Source: Lobosporangium transversale (taxonomy: Eukaryota; Mortierellomycota; Mortierellomycetes; Mortierellales; Mortierellaceae). Taken from it: a DNA stretch of 64,000 bases. How positions within the stretch are numbered: position 1 is the first letter of the stretch; each line of letters opens with the position of its first letter. Made by a program: the position numbers and the translations under genes. This document shows positions 33,918 through 45,758 of this stretch, one piece after another. The notes under the pieces were generated by a model. It did not search any database and was not told the origin of the DNA. It worked only from the letters and a program-made list of their open reading frames with translations. The stretch is from positions 434,001-498,000 of the forward strand of contig NW_019029006.1 of NCBI RefSeq assembly GCF_002105155.1, in the 5' to 3' direction.

Positions 33918-35509
33918 TTAATGGCCTAGTCGTGTGTTCTCTGAACTGCTATGTGTGAGGTTTTCACGACTGCTTGTATCATCATCCTCGTCTTCCGAAA
34001 AGACCTGCCCCACCTTGTCTCGTCGATCGTCCCTGGCATTTGAACTAGCGACAGAGACAGCTTTTCCACTGCTATGCTGCCCAGCAGCCGTCATCGAACT
34101 TTGATTGATACTGTTGCCACTATTATTGTTATTACTGGTATTGGTATTGGTATTGGTGTTAATGATGCTACTTGTGTTGCTGAGATTATGACTAGGACCA
34201 TGTCCAAGCTCGACATTGTAACCACTGCCAGTCTTGCTCGATTTAACAGACGCAGAGCGACTACTGGAGGTCATGAACGAACTTGATTGTTGTGAATAGC
34301 GGTGGCGCCCTTGATGGTGTTGAAAGAGATGGCTACTCCCACTGTGGCTATTGTGGCTGTTCCCACTATGGTGACGTGGAATACTAATCTCTTCTGCGTC
34401 CCGTTCGTCGTCCAGGGGATCCCCAAGGGATTGATATGCACCAAATCCACCGTTTCCTAATCCATGTCCTCTGCTTGACCATCCGCCTAATTAGCCACCC
34501 GAATCAAGAAAATAATGAAGAGTGATCAAGCAGATAAACAGGTAAACATACAAATAAAAGAGAAAATAGAGTTAAGATGTTAGAGATAATCGACGATGGA
34601 CAATATCCTTGTTGTAGCGTTTTGTTGACCTTTATGATATTGTGGGCCATAAAAGAGATGACGATCTTTTTTTTTTTCCTATTTTACCTCCACCAAGGAT
34701 AGAAAATGGGTCACCACGATACTTCAGTAGCTGCAGTGCTGAGATAATGGTGAATGGCTACAAAAAAGAAGAACGGAAGAATTGAGGAGCTATTCGGTTT
34801 GATCTTATGATCCAAAGTGACCAGCTGTGCCAACAATGATCCGAGCAATCTTTTTTTTTTTTTTTTTTTTTTTGTGTATGTGTGCACTGACCTTGAAGAG
34901 CAGGACAACGATTGTCAACCTAGTGAGATCGAGAAAAAAAACATCCATACAAGGATTGAACTTGTTGATGATTAGAATTGGGCCAATTGAATACCATTAT
35001 TCAAGTCCTTTTCATTATAGCGATACTTGCCCTTCTCCAAAGCCAATTCCTGGTGACAGCAAACACCAAACAATATCGAGCAAAATACTGAATGCTGTAA
35101 AACCAGCAAACTATACAATCCATTTGCCATGTGCGATCAAATGTATAAGTATAAAAGTATATGAAAGTTTTTTGTTATGCCTTTAAGAAAAAATGAAAAA
35201 CGAAAAAGAGACAGGTTGTCGCTACCTGTTGTAATGGTTCAGCAGATTCATGGTGTTCATACGCGTAGAGACCAAAGAAAAGTAAAGGAAGATTGTAAAC
35301 AGGCACGGATCGGATTGCTGCAAGCAGACATACTATCTATAAAGAGGTCCGAAGGAAAAAAAAAAAGTCAGGAACAGTGTGAGAAAAAAAAAAATCCAGT
35401 TTATTATAAATAGTAAGTCGGTAGTTATAGTTACTGTTTGAGCAACAATGAGGCGCTGCAAGTCCAATTGAGTAGCAAAGTCGATGAGTTGTGGAAGGAT
35501 GTCTGCCAT
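33918..35509 (-). CDS. Small five-exon protein of unknown function
   Basis: Not recognised. Exons on the minus strand are 35509-35435, 35049-35027 (23 nt), 34919-34892 (28 nt), 34730-34688 (43 nt) and 34486-33918. The phases of all five close and give 245 residues. The N-terminal 55 residues look ordered: MADILPQLIDFATQLDL, then RLIVAQT, a short charged turn, LTIVVLLFKLLKYRGDPFS. This suggests a helical hairpin or a single hydrophobic helix. The rest is disordered: Gly-rich, then His/Ser, then Asn/Thr repeats, and an acidic SEDEDDD before the end. The two smallest exons were found by splice consensus and phase alone, so they need cDNA support. The ATG is directly preceded on its own strand by 22 A. 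It is divergent from the hydrolase-like gene, 306 bp away. Confidence 0.6.
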
Positions 35510-35815
35510 TTTTTTTTTTTTTTTTTTTTTTAGAAAGTGAATGATTGAGTGAAGAAAAGTGTGTGCAAGAAAGGAGGAAAAAAAGAATAGACTGACTGCC
35601 TTTGGCGTTTGATATGGACGGGACAGGGGCATGCGTCTGCTGCATGCTTACACATTTATTTGTTGAAACGTTTTGTCAAAGTGCTGCGATCACTTGTTGA
35701 ATTACCTTTTATGGACACCCCACGTCTTCTTGTTACTTCTTTATTGCTTTGTTCCGGCTCTTTTTTATTTTCATTCTCTTTTCTTCTCTTTCGCTCTTTT
35801 TAGTGACTCTAACCA
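35510..35815. promoter_or_regulatory. Short shared region between divergent genes
   Basis: Only 306 bp separate the start codons of the minus-strand unknown gene and the plus-strand hydrolase-like gene, so promoters of both must lie here or overlap transcribed DNA. The left edge is a 22-base T run (poly(A) on the minus strand) touching the minus-strand ATG. The right half is pyrimidine-rich. Confidence 0.5.
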
Positions 35816-37515
35816 ATGTTAAAACTGTTGACTCCACGCGTGGCAAGTCAAGTTCGACACTTCCTTCGGATCAATGCTACTACAGCTCATTCTGCAAGAG
35901 CATTTCCGCGTCATCCTGTCTTTTTCTCTACAACAGCAAAACATTGGTCTTCTACACCACCTTTAACACCTCCATTACAAAAGGAATCCACGGATAACTC
36001 AACACAGAATACCTCACAGCTACAATCTAAATTAGAATACCCATCGCCAACACCCACTAATCTTGATAATCCGCCAGAGTCTGTCTCTTGCACCGTCAGC
36101 CCACCTTCAACTTATGCATTTCTCAAACCTACGCCCGTCGTGCTCTTGACTGGGCCCTTTGGTGGCAATTGGTAAAAGATTTGGGCAATGATATTTTTGA
36201 TCTTCATAAAAAGAGGCGAAAAGGGCCAAATTAACAACATAATTTCAACAATAGGTGTTTCCGTGATACTTGGCAGGCTAGTCTAGCTGATCAAGGTTAT
36301 CAAAGCACAAGCATCGAAATGTCCATGCCTATAGAGCCACTTGACTCAGGTGACGCATACATCCGTCATTTTGTCAAGGTTCTCAAGAAATCTATCGAAA
36401 CTGATCACTCTTTCTACCCACCCATCTTAATCGCTCATGGATTACATGCATTGGTCGCATATAAGTATGTCGAATCTAATCCTGTCTCTGCTCTGGTCCT
36501 AGTCTCGCCGTTTATTCCCGATCTTATCAAGCATCGATTCAAACAACTGTCATATAAACTGAAGATTGAGAAGACAACTAATACTACTGCTACTGCTGCT
36601 ATTTTTATAAAGCACTCTGGCAATGGCCAGGAAGCAGGAGAAAGCTCAGAGGGATCTGCCACAATCACAGCGCCTTCAGCATCATCGAGGCCAACAATTT
36701 CACCAAAGGTTTCTACATCAATACAGGTACCAATACCAACACCAGTAGCAGCACCGCTTCCAGAACCTTCAGCAGAAGAGCTTACAGAGTTTGATTTCGA
36801 TACCCACGCGGATGTCGTAGCCCAGGTCGGTTTCCGGGAACGATTCGTGTTGCCAAAGAAAGCGGTCTACAAAATTGATCAAGTTGCCAAGGAATTACAG
36901 GAAAAGGAGAAAGAAAAAGAAAAAGAAAAGACTAAAGAGTATCCACAGGAAATAGACGGGGAGGGAACAGGAATTTCGTCAACGGCAACTGGAGCTATAG
37001 AAAAAGTCATTTCAAGTAAGAGCGGTAGTGGCATTTCAACAGAAGACTTGTCGTCACCCTCCAAAACATCGTTGGATAGCACAGTTCAAACAGCAGAGAT
37101 CAACGAAAAAGGCCCTTCATCATCATTCATGGAGGACACAGGATTTAGTAAAACAGGGAACAGAGAAGATAAAGGTATAGAAGGAGAAGGAGATGAGGAC
37201 ATACTCCCTATTCAGACTGTGGAATCAGAAGGCTCGATACCCTCATCCCTGGAGAGTTTACCTCTGACAATCTATGACTCTATCTCTCTCGGCCTTTTTG
37301 AACCCAATTTCCCAATTTTATTGGTAACCTCTAATGGCGATGAGATTGTGTCTACTTCTGATGTAAAGACCCATCATGTTCTGTCAGGACAGGTCGATCA
37401 TATTGAATTAGAGGATCTGGATGATGGAGGACATTTGATCATGGTTTCCGATAACACCGAATGGGAACAAGGAATTCAGGGCATCACTGCTTGGTTGGAC
37501 TCAAATGGCATGTAG
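35816..37515 (+). CDS. Alpha/beta-hydrolase-fold protein without nucleophile serine
   Basis: Exons are 35816-36171 and 36255-37515, giving 538 residues. The N-terminus (MLKLLTPRVASQVRHFLRI, rich in Arg/Ser/Ala and free of acids) looks like a mitochondrial presequence. The fold is suggested by VVLLTGPFGGNW, then PPILIAHGLHALVAYKYV and SALVLVSPF. Near the C-terminus are ILLVTSNGDEIVST and DDGGHLIMVSD, where the acid and histidine of a catalytic triad are expected. At the nucleophile elbow the usual G-H-S-x-G is A-H-G-L-H, so the serine is replaced by glycine. A roughly 250-residue low-complexity insertion, including a Glu/Lys repeat, replaces the lid. Either an inactive hydrolase-like protein or one with a different chemistry. 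Confidence 0.7.
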
Positions 37516-38092
37516 AAATAACAAACGTATTAGAATACAAATAATTTTTTTTTACTTTGATATTAAAATATATGCAATGTTCATTTTTATTATTCTCGTT
37601 TTAAAATTATATTTTACAGAGAGGGTTTGTTATTTTAGATGAATAGTTTGGATTACTAGTATTTTTCAAAAGATAATTTGCTCCGCAGTGTGGATGAAGA
37701 AAGTCCATGAAGCTGAGCAAGAAAAAAAAGAACATCCATTATATATTGCATATTGAAGCCTTGTAAAGTTTACCACCAAAGTCAAGCCGAATGAGAATAA
37801 AAAAGAGGGATAGAAATGAAAAGGATGTGGAGAGGAATGAAAAATGATGATATAAAAAAGAGTCAAGTTTATAGGAATAACGAGAGGCCACGTTCAGGCA
37901 AGTCGGAACCCCGTCAAGAAATCCTTTTCGATTCCAAACGCAGCCTCTAATTCTCAATAACTACATAATAACAATAATAATAAATAATAAAGCAATGTCA
38001 GTTTTTTTTTTTTTTTTTTTTTTTTTTTTGGGGGGGGGGGGGAGCCAAGCAGATATTCAGAATCAAACAATACAATACACATAAAATTCGAC
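37516..38092. other. Convergent 3' flanks with a T-run/G-run junction
   Basis: Holds the 3' ends of the hydrolase-like gene (+) and the CLIP gene (-). It includes about 28 T followed directly by about 13 G at 38002-38042. The rest is AT-rich, with no gene seen. Confidence 0.5.
38002..38042. repeat. Poly(T) run joined to poly(G) run
   Basis: About 28 T followed at once by about 13 G, in the 3' flank of the CLIP gene. Mixed homopolymers of this kind are rare elsewhere in the window, where runs are pure A or pure T. Confidence 0.8.
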
Positions 38093-41000
38093 TTACGTTA
38101 GTGACTCGTTGGGACATTCATCCGTGTAATGAAGGCCATATTCTTCACAGTTCTCGCAGTACTATACAGTAAGCAAAACCGTAAAAAAAAAAAAAAAAAA
38201 TCAATAATGCTGTGCTTATGTGGCCCCACAAAAAACAAATCAAAGCAGACCAAAATAAAATAAAAGTATTACCGGTCGATCATCACCCACGTCTGAAAAT
38301 GTGGTAGTGCCGTTCTGAGCATGCTGTGGTGTCGTCACCGTCTTTTCTCCAGAAGAGCCGCCTGCAGCACCAAAGACAGCACTGCAGCTAATGATATCAT
38401 GACCTTCGACCTCACATATTTCGCAGAAAGGTACATCATCTTTGCCCTGTCCCGCTTGTTTTGGCTTATTATCATTTTGGGAAGCTACAGAAGACGAAGT
38501 TGAAGAATGGGTTTTCTGAGATAGCGATGACCCGCCTTCGGATGCTGTAGATGTACGGTATTCTCCACGAAGATTGCTACTCTGCATAGGTTGCGTCGAT
38601 CGGCCCCCGTACACACCAGTAGTGGTGGATCCATTGGCTCCCATTAGAGCCATGTTTGCATGTGACAATTGGCTCTTCAAATCCGAGACCTCATATTGTA
38701 GGCGATCGATCTGCTTCTGTTTCTGCTGTACTTCTTCTTCCAAATCAGCTTCGTGGAAGATCTTACTCTCAATCAACGATTCCAAATCGGTAAGCTCCTT
38801 GTTCAACTGCGCCACCTCATAAGCTTTGGCTTGATCCAAATCCACCAACCGTTGGCGCAACTCACGCATCTCAATCGCATGAGTCTGGGTGAGCCGGTCC
38901 AGAAGAGCTTGTTTCTCCTTCAAAAGACTTTCAAGCCGGATCACTGACTGGGATTGAGATGATGGAGGAGTGGAATTCTCAGCACCTTCTTTCAAAGGCG
39001 TAATAACCTTAGGTTCGGCATTTTCCATCAAAGCGGAGACATCTGATGCGCTAGCTAACGAGACCGCTGCCAAGCTCTCAGTATGGAGTCTCTCGACCTC
39101 ATCCATGAGTTTGAGGCACTCAGTCTCGACGTGTCGATGAGCCTCCATTAGATTTCCATGTTCTGTCATCAGTTTCTTGTTAACACTTGCCACTTGGACA
39201 TTCTCACGAGTCAAATCATGCACCATCTGCTTCAGATGCGCAACTTCCTCCTCTAGCTGAGCTTCCCTTTCGCTGGACTCGGTGACCTTGGCATCCGTTT
39301 CTGTAGTTGATGGAGTCTTCACCGGAGTAGATGCTGAAAGGGCCAAAGCAGACTCAAGTTCAGAGATCTTTTGGAGCAGCTGGGTTTTATCACCCTGCAA
39401 AGACTTGTTTTCTTCCAGAGTTTTCTCGATATCCGTTAGCTGAGAAGTCTTTTCAGCCAGTTCCTTCTTTGCAGCTTCTGCCTCCTGTTTGAATAGGTCT
39501 CGTTGAGTTTGTGTTTCAACAAGTTCAAAGTTGACGTCTTCGGACTTGGCAGTCTTTTGGACAATCTCTAGTTGCATCGCTTCGCACTGTTCCCTCCATG
39601 TCTCGACAGTTGATGCAATTGCCTCCAGGTCCTCGATCTTGCCCTTGGTCTCCGCTTCATGCAGCTCGATTGCCTTCTCAGATTCGATTACTTTTGCCTG
39701 CAAGTCAGCAATGTCTTTGTTGAACTTCTCTTGAGCTTCAGTCGATTTAGCCTTGAGCTGCGAAACCTCTGATTCTAGATCAGTCTTCTCAGTTCTGAGG
39801 ATTGCAATCGTGGCCTCTAAACTCACAATCTTGGTCAAAAGCTCTGACTCATTCAATTCCAAGGCTTGAATATCACTGCGAAGATCAGTGATGACGGTGA
39901 TATCATCCGCCACAGCCTCTTCCAGACGCTTCTTTTCATTCTCCCACATCCTTCGCATTCTGTCAACCTCTTCGCTTTGAACCATATCTGCTAGATCCTC
40001 CAGTTCGTGTTTGAGATCTGCTATCTCTTGCTCACGTTTTACGATCGATAACTCATATTCTTTAGTCTTTTCTTCTAGTCCCTTAACAAGCTTTTCACTC
40101 TTAGCCAGCAATGATTGGGTCTCTTGGAGTTCAACTTCAACTTCCTTAACCCTAGTTTCAGACTCAGATTCTCTTGTTCGCCGAAGCTCCAACTCATGAT
40201 CAAGACGTGCCTGAACTTCATGCAGAAGCTCTTCAGAATGATTGGCATCCCGGAGAGCAGCCTCCAGCTTGGACTGAAGGGCTTCTGTAGTAACCTTGAG
40301 AACTAATTCCAAGTCATCGAGTCTTGTTTGAAGGTCATCACGCTCGCGTTCTAATAAGGCTATTTGCTCTGCATAGTCAGCCTGTGCGGTCCGCAGAGTT
40401 TCGTCAACAGCGTCCAAACGGGCTTCATCCTCCACTGCACGCTGATTCAAAAACGCAATTCTATGCTCAGCTTCTTCTAAATCCTTCTGTAATGAGGCAA
40501 CCAGAGCCTGCTGCTCTTCTTTCTCAATTGCCGCCTCAGAATCCGTTTTAGAGTTTGTACTAACTCCATTCGTCTCCAACTCCCTCAACTTCTCTTCAAG
40601 CTCAGTCTTTTCTTGTAGCAGCGCTGTTCGCTCCTTTTGTGAACGTGCAGCATCCAGCCAAGCTTGTGTCATCTTCTCAGTGATACCCTTGATCTCTTGG
40701 TCTTTGGCTGCCTTTTCCTTCTCCCATTCTGCTTTCATAGCATGTAGCTCTTCCAATTCTTGTCCGAGACGCTCGTCGATTCCTCCACGGCCTAAACTCT
40801 TACTTAAAAATGTACGTTCCTCATAAGAAAGAGATTCACGCTTGTCAAGAAGACGGGTCATTTCAAGCTGGGTCTTTGTCTGACTCATTTCTGTCTTGAG
40901 CATGTTGTTTTCTGCAACAGCTTCACCAAAATCCGATTGAAGCTGCTGAAGTTGGGCAGCTAAATTATTGTCTTGAGGCGATTCAGCCATCTGAACTAAT

Positions 41001-42704
41001 GCGGCTTGATCCAGTAGGTTTGAAGAGAGGGTAGAAGGAGCCGAGCCATTAACACTTGTATCTGAGTGATCTGACGCACGTGAGGAAAGACGACGAGGCG
41101 ATGCTAAACGTCCTGGCGTTGGGGAGGTCCTTGGTCGACCTGAAATAGAGGTTGGTGGAGATGTTGTGGATCCAGCGCGACCCAAAGTCGTGGATTTATT
41201 GGCAAGTGATAACAGCGAGGCTCTTGAACCTGGTTGAGAGAGACGACTTCCTAGATTAGTTTTTGTAACAGAAGCTGTGGGTGTGGGCGAGATTGTTTGA
41301 GGACTGGTGGTATTTCGAGTTATTGAAGATGATCCTGATGTAAGGTCGCTTGTGCTCTGTTGTTGTGAAAGACGTGAGTTTGCGGGCTGTGGCATTGTGC
41401 TGCGCTGCTTCAGTTGGCTGGCAGTAACTCCAATGTATTTTGAGGCCCTAGACCCTGCAGAGATCCTGGCTGCAGCTTGAGCAGCATGGTTGACTGGTGA
41501 TGAAGTGATGCGAATATCTTCTTGAATGGATGAAGGCTGACCTGTGACAGCGGGTGTGGAGGGAAAAGGAATCAGGAGCTCTGTTTTCACAATCTTGTTA
41601 GCCAGAACAAAAATACCACACTTTGGACGACAGTTGAAATATTGCACCCTTCAAAACAGAAAAGACGGGAAATGTTAATTCCAGGCTCACTTTCACCTTT
41701 GGGAATTGCAAATATATCCAGACCGAAAAAAAAAAAAAAAAAAAAAAAAAAAAGAAAGCAAAGACATACCCATTCACACTTCCGTCGTTTTTTCCAGTGG
41801 GTGTGTCGAGCTCAATACCGGCCCAGATGCCAGTCTTGAATTCGGTTGGGCCGATAAAACGCAGGTATCCTGACAGACTCATGCTCTCGACCACAACCCT
41901 GTCGCCAAGCTCAATACCTTCGAGTGATACAGGAAATTGATTCTGGCTCTGACTTTGTATTGTGGGCGATGTCAGAGCATTGATTTGTTGAAGCTGCTGC
42001 TGCTGCTGTTGCTGTTGTAACCCTGTCTGACCCATGCTAGGTGGACGCTGAAGCTGCGGTTGTTTCACCAGTGAACGTGCTGAGGCGGATCCCGTTCCAA
42101 TACCTGGGCCTATAGATAGTCTAGTAGAACGAAGTCCTGATGGTGAATCTGCAGCTGGCGAAGGTGTAGCAGAAGTAAAAGACTGGAGTGAAGGTGATAT
42201 GGTAGAATATACAGTAGTGGTTGCCCGGATGTTGCTCTCGTGTCCAATACTGGAACGTGGATTACTTGCTCGTCGCGCTTGAGACAATCGATAGGAGAGT
42301 GGCGAAGCTAGAACACCTGGCGGCGTAGCGCCGCTATAGTTTGCGGCAGCAACCTCGGCAGAATATGCTGTCGGGACTGGGGACTGTCGTTGAGGTGAAG
42401 GCGAAGAAGTGTATTTCTGCTCTGTTCCTGCGCTTGAGGTTGTGTCGGAACCAACCGATTCAGCTCTTTTTCGGTTAGGATCAATGAGTCCTGGGCTATG
42501 GATAGCAATAGCCTCTGCAAGGAGAGATTGCTGCTCTGGAGTCATGTTCTGAAAACTCTTTAGTCCTGTGGCAGAGGAGAGCGTGGGCATAAAAGAACGC
42601 CGTTGTAGGACACTCGCAGGAGCAGGAATACCTGTGAGAGGTATGGGGCCACCGGTGCCTGGCGCCTTGGGCGACTTGTTGCCTTGTGGCGTTTTTGGAG
42701 CCAT
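38093..42704 (-). CDS. CLIP1: CLIP-170-type microtubule plus-end tracking protein
   Basis: Cytoplasmic linker protein that tracks growing microtubule ends (fungal relatives Bik1, Tip1, ClipA). Exons on the minus strand: 42704-41770, 41648-38273 and 38161-38093; 1459 residues. The N-terminal 260 residues are Ser/Pro-rich with a polyQ. One CAP-Gly domain spans about residues 265-335 (GDRVVVESMSLSGYLRFIG, TGIWAGIELD, GKNDGSVNG, then CGIFV after the intron). Another disordered Ser/Thr region follows, then a very long coiled coil. The tail carries two zinc knuckles: CEICEVEGHDIISC, and across the last intron CENCEEYGLHYTDEC. Animal CLIP-170 has two CAP-Gly domains; here I see one. The last exon may instead splice at GTAAGT (38096), ending in LTY; I chose the in-frame TAA. 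Confidence 0.9.
41726..41752. repeat. Poly(A) run in a CLIP intron
   Basis: About 27 A on the plus strand, read as poly(T) on the coding strand. It sits inside the 121-bp first intron of the CLIP gene and takes up more than a fifth of it. Confidence 0.7.
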
Positions 42705-44265
42705 TTCTCTCTCTTTTACTTTAATAAACGTGGAAAAGAGACAAGATGAAGTATGTGTGGGAATAGCGTTGTTTGGATTCGCTTCTCAGGAGAAAAGGTC
42801 TGACAGCCAGACAAGTAAGTGTGCGTTTGTCCTTGACGTTTCTTCTTTTCTTTCTGTTAATGAGATGGGGACAGCAGGAAAGGTCAATGTGAGATGTCGC
42901 AAGTAATAAAAAATAAAAAATGGAGGAGAGGAGGGAAGAAAAGTTGGGAAAGGAAAGAATGAATAGGGTGAGCAGAAGAGCGGAAGAGCGGAAGAGAAAG
43001 AGTGAAAGAGCGAAAGAAATGAGAATGGCAATTGCAATGGGGATGAAAGCATAAAAAAAGGGGATGAATGCATTCACGACCATCACACACTCTACTCCTT
43101 TCTCTTTCTCTTCTCTTCTCTTCTCTTCTCTCTTTTCAATCTCTTCTTCTCTTCTCCTCTCTGCAGTGCTCTTATAGCCTTTTTTCTATTGTGTCCTTCA
43201 CTCAATCTCACAGAGTTGAAAGCGCGCGCACTTTTAGGCTAAAAAGGGAAGGGGCATGAGCACAATAACAACGACTCCTTACTCTGTAAACAAACAGCAA
43301 ATTGGATTTCCACACACACACCCCAATAATTAGTGTTGAACTAAACGGTATACCTTTTATTGTGATTATGGTTTTTGTGGTTGTGACAAAACATTGGACT
43401 TGCATCGCATCGCATAGCATCGCATGGCATTGATGGATGTTTCGTTTCTTGTTTACAAATTAACAACTTTAGCCCGTGATGTACACATTCCTCTGACGAT
43501 CACTGGTCGATATCATTGGCATATGGTAAAGTCAAAGCATATCTCATACCCACTGCGATTGCACGAATGAGCGAATCTCACAGACACGAATAAAAAAGAC
43601 GAAGATTGGGAGAAAGAGCAAGGACAGGGATGTTCAACCTCGTTCCCTGCAGCTCTCAATTAATCTCCTCGGACTGACAAGCTGACTGATTAATTGACAG
43701 ACTTACTATTGGTGCTTGTTGACATGATATTTATTTCCTCTTTTCTTTTGTGAAGTACCCGCGTTCACGCGGTTCTTTTTTTTTTTTTTTTTTTATTTTT
43801 ATTTTTTTTAATGTAATCATCTGTGTGCATGATCTGCGCAATACCTACCCATCTGTGTGCTGCGTATTATGTGCCAATGTACTATTCCTCCTTTTGTTTT
43901 TTGCAGCAATTTTTCAAAAAAAAAAAAAAGGAGATTAAGGAAAAAGAGATAGAAAGACTACATGAGATTGAGCATCGACGCCCTTCTTGGACAAAACGAA
44001 CAGAAGAGAATTCTGTTGTTGCTTGGAAGATTGTCAATTCATTTTAACAGTCACGCGTTTTTTTTTGAGAACATCATCCTTCATTCAATTGTCACTCATT
44101 CTCTCTACGCATACATTCTCTCTTCTCCCCTCTTCTACACACTATAATCCTATTTGTTCCTTCCTTTAGGCTTCCTTTTCTTTATTTTTATTTTATTTTA
44201 TTTTTTTATTTAACGCTCAATATATCATTATATATATATTTTGTTTCTAAATTATCTCTTCTACC
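42705..44265. promoter_or_regulatory. Divergent promoter region, CT-rich
   Basis: 1.56 kb between the start codons of CLIP (-) and NAD kinase (+). It contains a CTTCT tandem stretch at 43084-43165, which reads GA-rich on the CLIP strand. A GCATC repeat lies near 43400-43424 and a poly(T) run near 43776-43806. The NAD kinase side ends in an AT-rich block with TATATATATA near 44229. No gene seen. Confidence 0.5.
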
Positions 44266-45724
44266 ATGTCTCAATTCACCCATAGTTATCGCATTGTTTC
44301 CCCATCAGACATGGCAATGCCTTCCATCTCATCTACCTCTACACTTCCCTCTTCACTTCCCCTACCTCCAGCCTATGCGAAAGAAAACAACATCACTGCA
44401 GATAGTCTCCCTGATACGACCATGCCTCTTGTTGAGGATCCTTTCACCGCCAATATCATCCACGATACAAGCGACTGCACTTTGGTACAGACCATGGCTA
44501 TGGTAGCAGAAGCTGGTGCAGACGCTGGCGCTGCTGTCTCTGCTAGATCTTCGACACCAGTGCTCCATTCTACTTCGTCCGTTGTGAAACCATCTTTCTC
44601 TTCTTCCTCTTCGTCCTCGTCTTCTTCTACTTCTGCTTCTGTATGTTCAGCGACTGCACCTACGATCTATGCGCCAACAACCATTCGACCTGGATCAGGA
44701 CCTTCAATGTCACTCGGCCAACGCTCTGTCATACGCCCATCGATTGATATACCTCAACCTCAGGCACCCATCGGTCTTCACCATGCACTCGATAGCACCT
44801 ACCCTGCTACACCCAATGCTAAACCTGCGGCAACAACAGCACGTATCCTACCACGCTCAATCGAGTCGTGCGTCCAGGATACTCTCGCTAAAGATCCTCA
44901 GCTCCCTTCTGGCTCCTCCACTCCCTATCTAGGTCCTGGATCGAATGGACATCGCCGTATCATGACTCCAACTAGTCGACTGGCTGAAACTGCAGTTGGT
45001 GTGCGTGAAGTCTCGAAAAAGATAGGCAAGTAACACGCTCTTTTTTCCATTTCATCAGAGTTACATATACCTCTTTCATGGGTTAATTGATTACATCAAA
45101 TGGCGACACTTGGTCACTCTTGCATATCCATATGGCGTTTGTTTATACAAAAGGTTATGCGTCTTGGATGCCAAGCTTGTTCAGTCTTTTTTTTTTGCTT
45201 TTGTTTAAATATTACGTGTTATATCTGAATCTCCGATCACTTGCAATGCATTGTGTACAGACGTGTTTCAGGAACAGCATAAAATGAATAGAAGTTCAAT
45301 TGCCCCATGAGAGCCATCTTATTGATAATATACTCAAGATCAATACGCATACACATCATGTCGCATGCTTCACGTCGTTGCTCCTGTGTGTTGATAAGTG
45401 CTTCTAGTTTAATGGGAACCTAAGATGATGAGACCCTGCACTCCAACGTTTCAATCCTTTGTCCCACCAGGAGCAAACTTTTTAACTTTATCAATGCTCA
45501 CAGATGTATTACAGTATGCTGCTCCTCGCTTATCACTCCTGATAACTAAAATCTTCTGCTAAATCCCATTGCCTATCAGGTCGTGCAAGAGTCAAATGGG
45601 AAACGCCAAAAACAGTAATGATTGTAACAAAGCCAGGAGACGAGTCATTAGTAAAGATTACACGCCAAGTCGCCTTCTGGATGATGTCTACCCGTGGAGT
45701 CACAGTGTAAGGACGATATTAGAT

Positions 45725-45758
<34 letters not shown>

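Noticed and set aside
43100-43170. CTTCT tandem repeat as a splice acceptor tract ending in CTGCAG
   Set aside because: It could end a leader intron of the NAD kinase gene, but no donor or leader exon can be supported, and it may equally be the GA-rich leader of CLIP.
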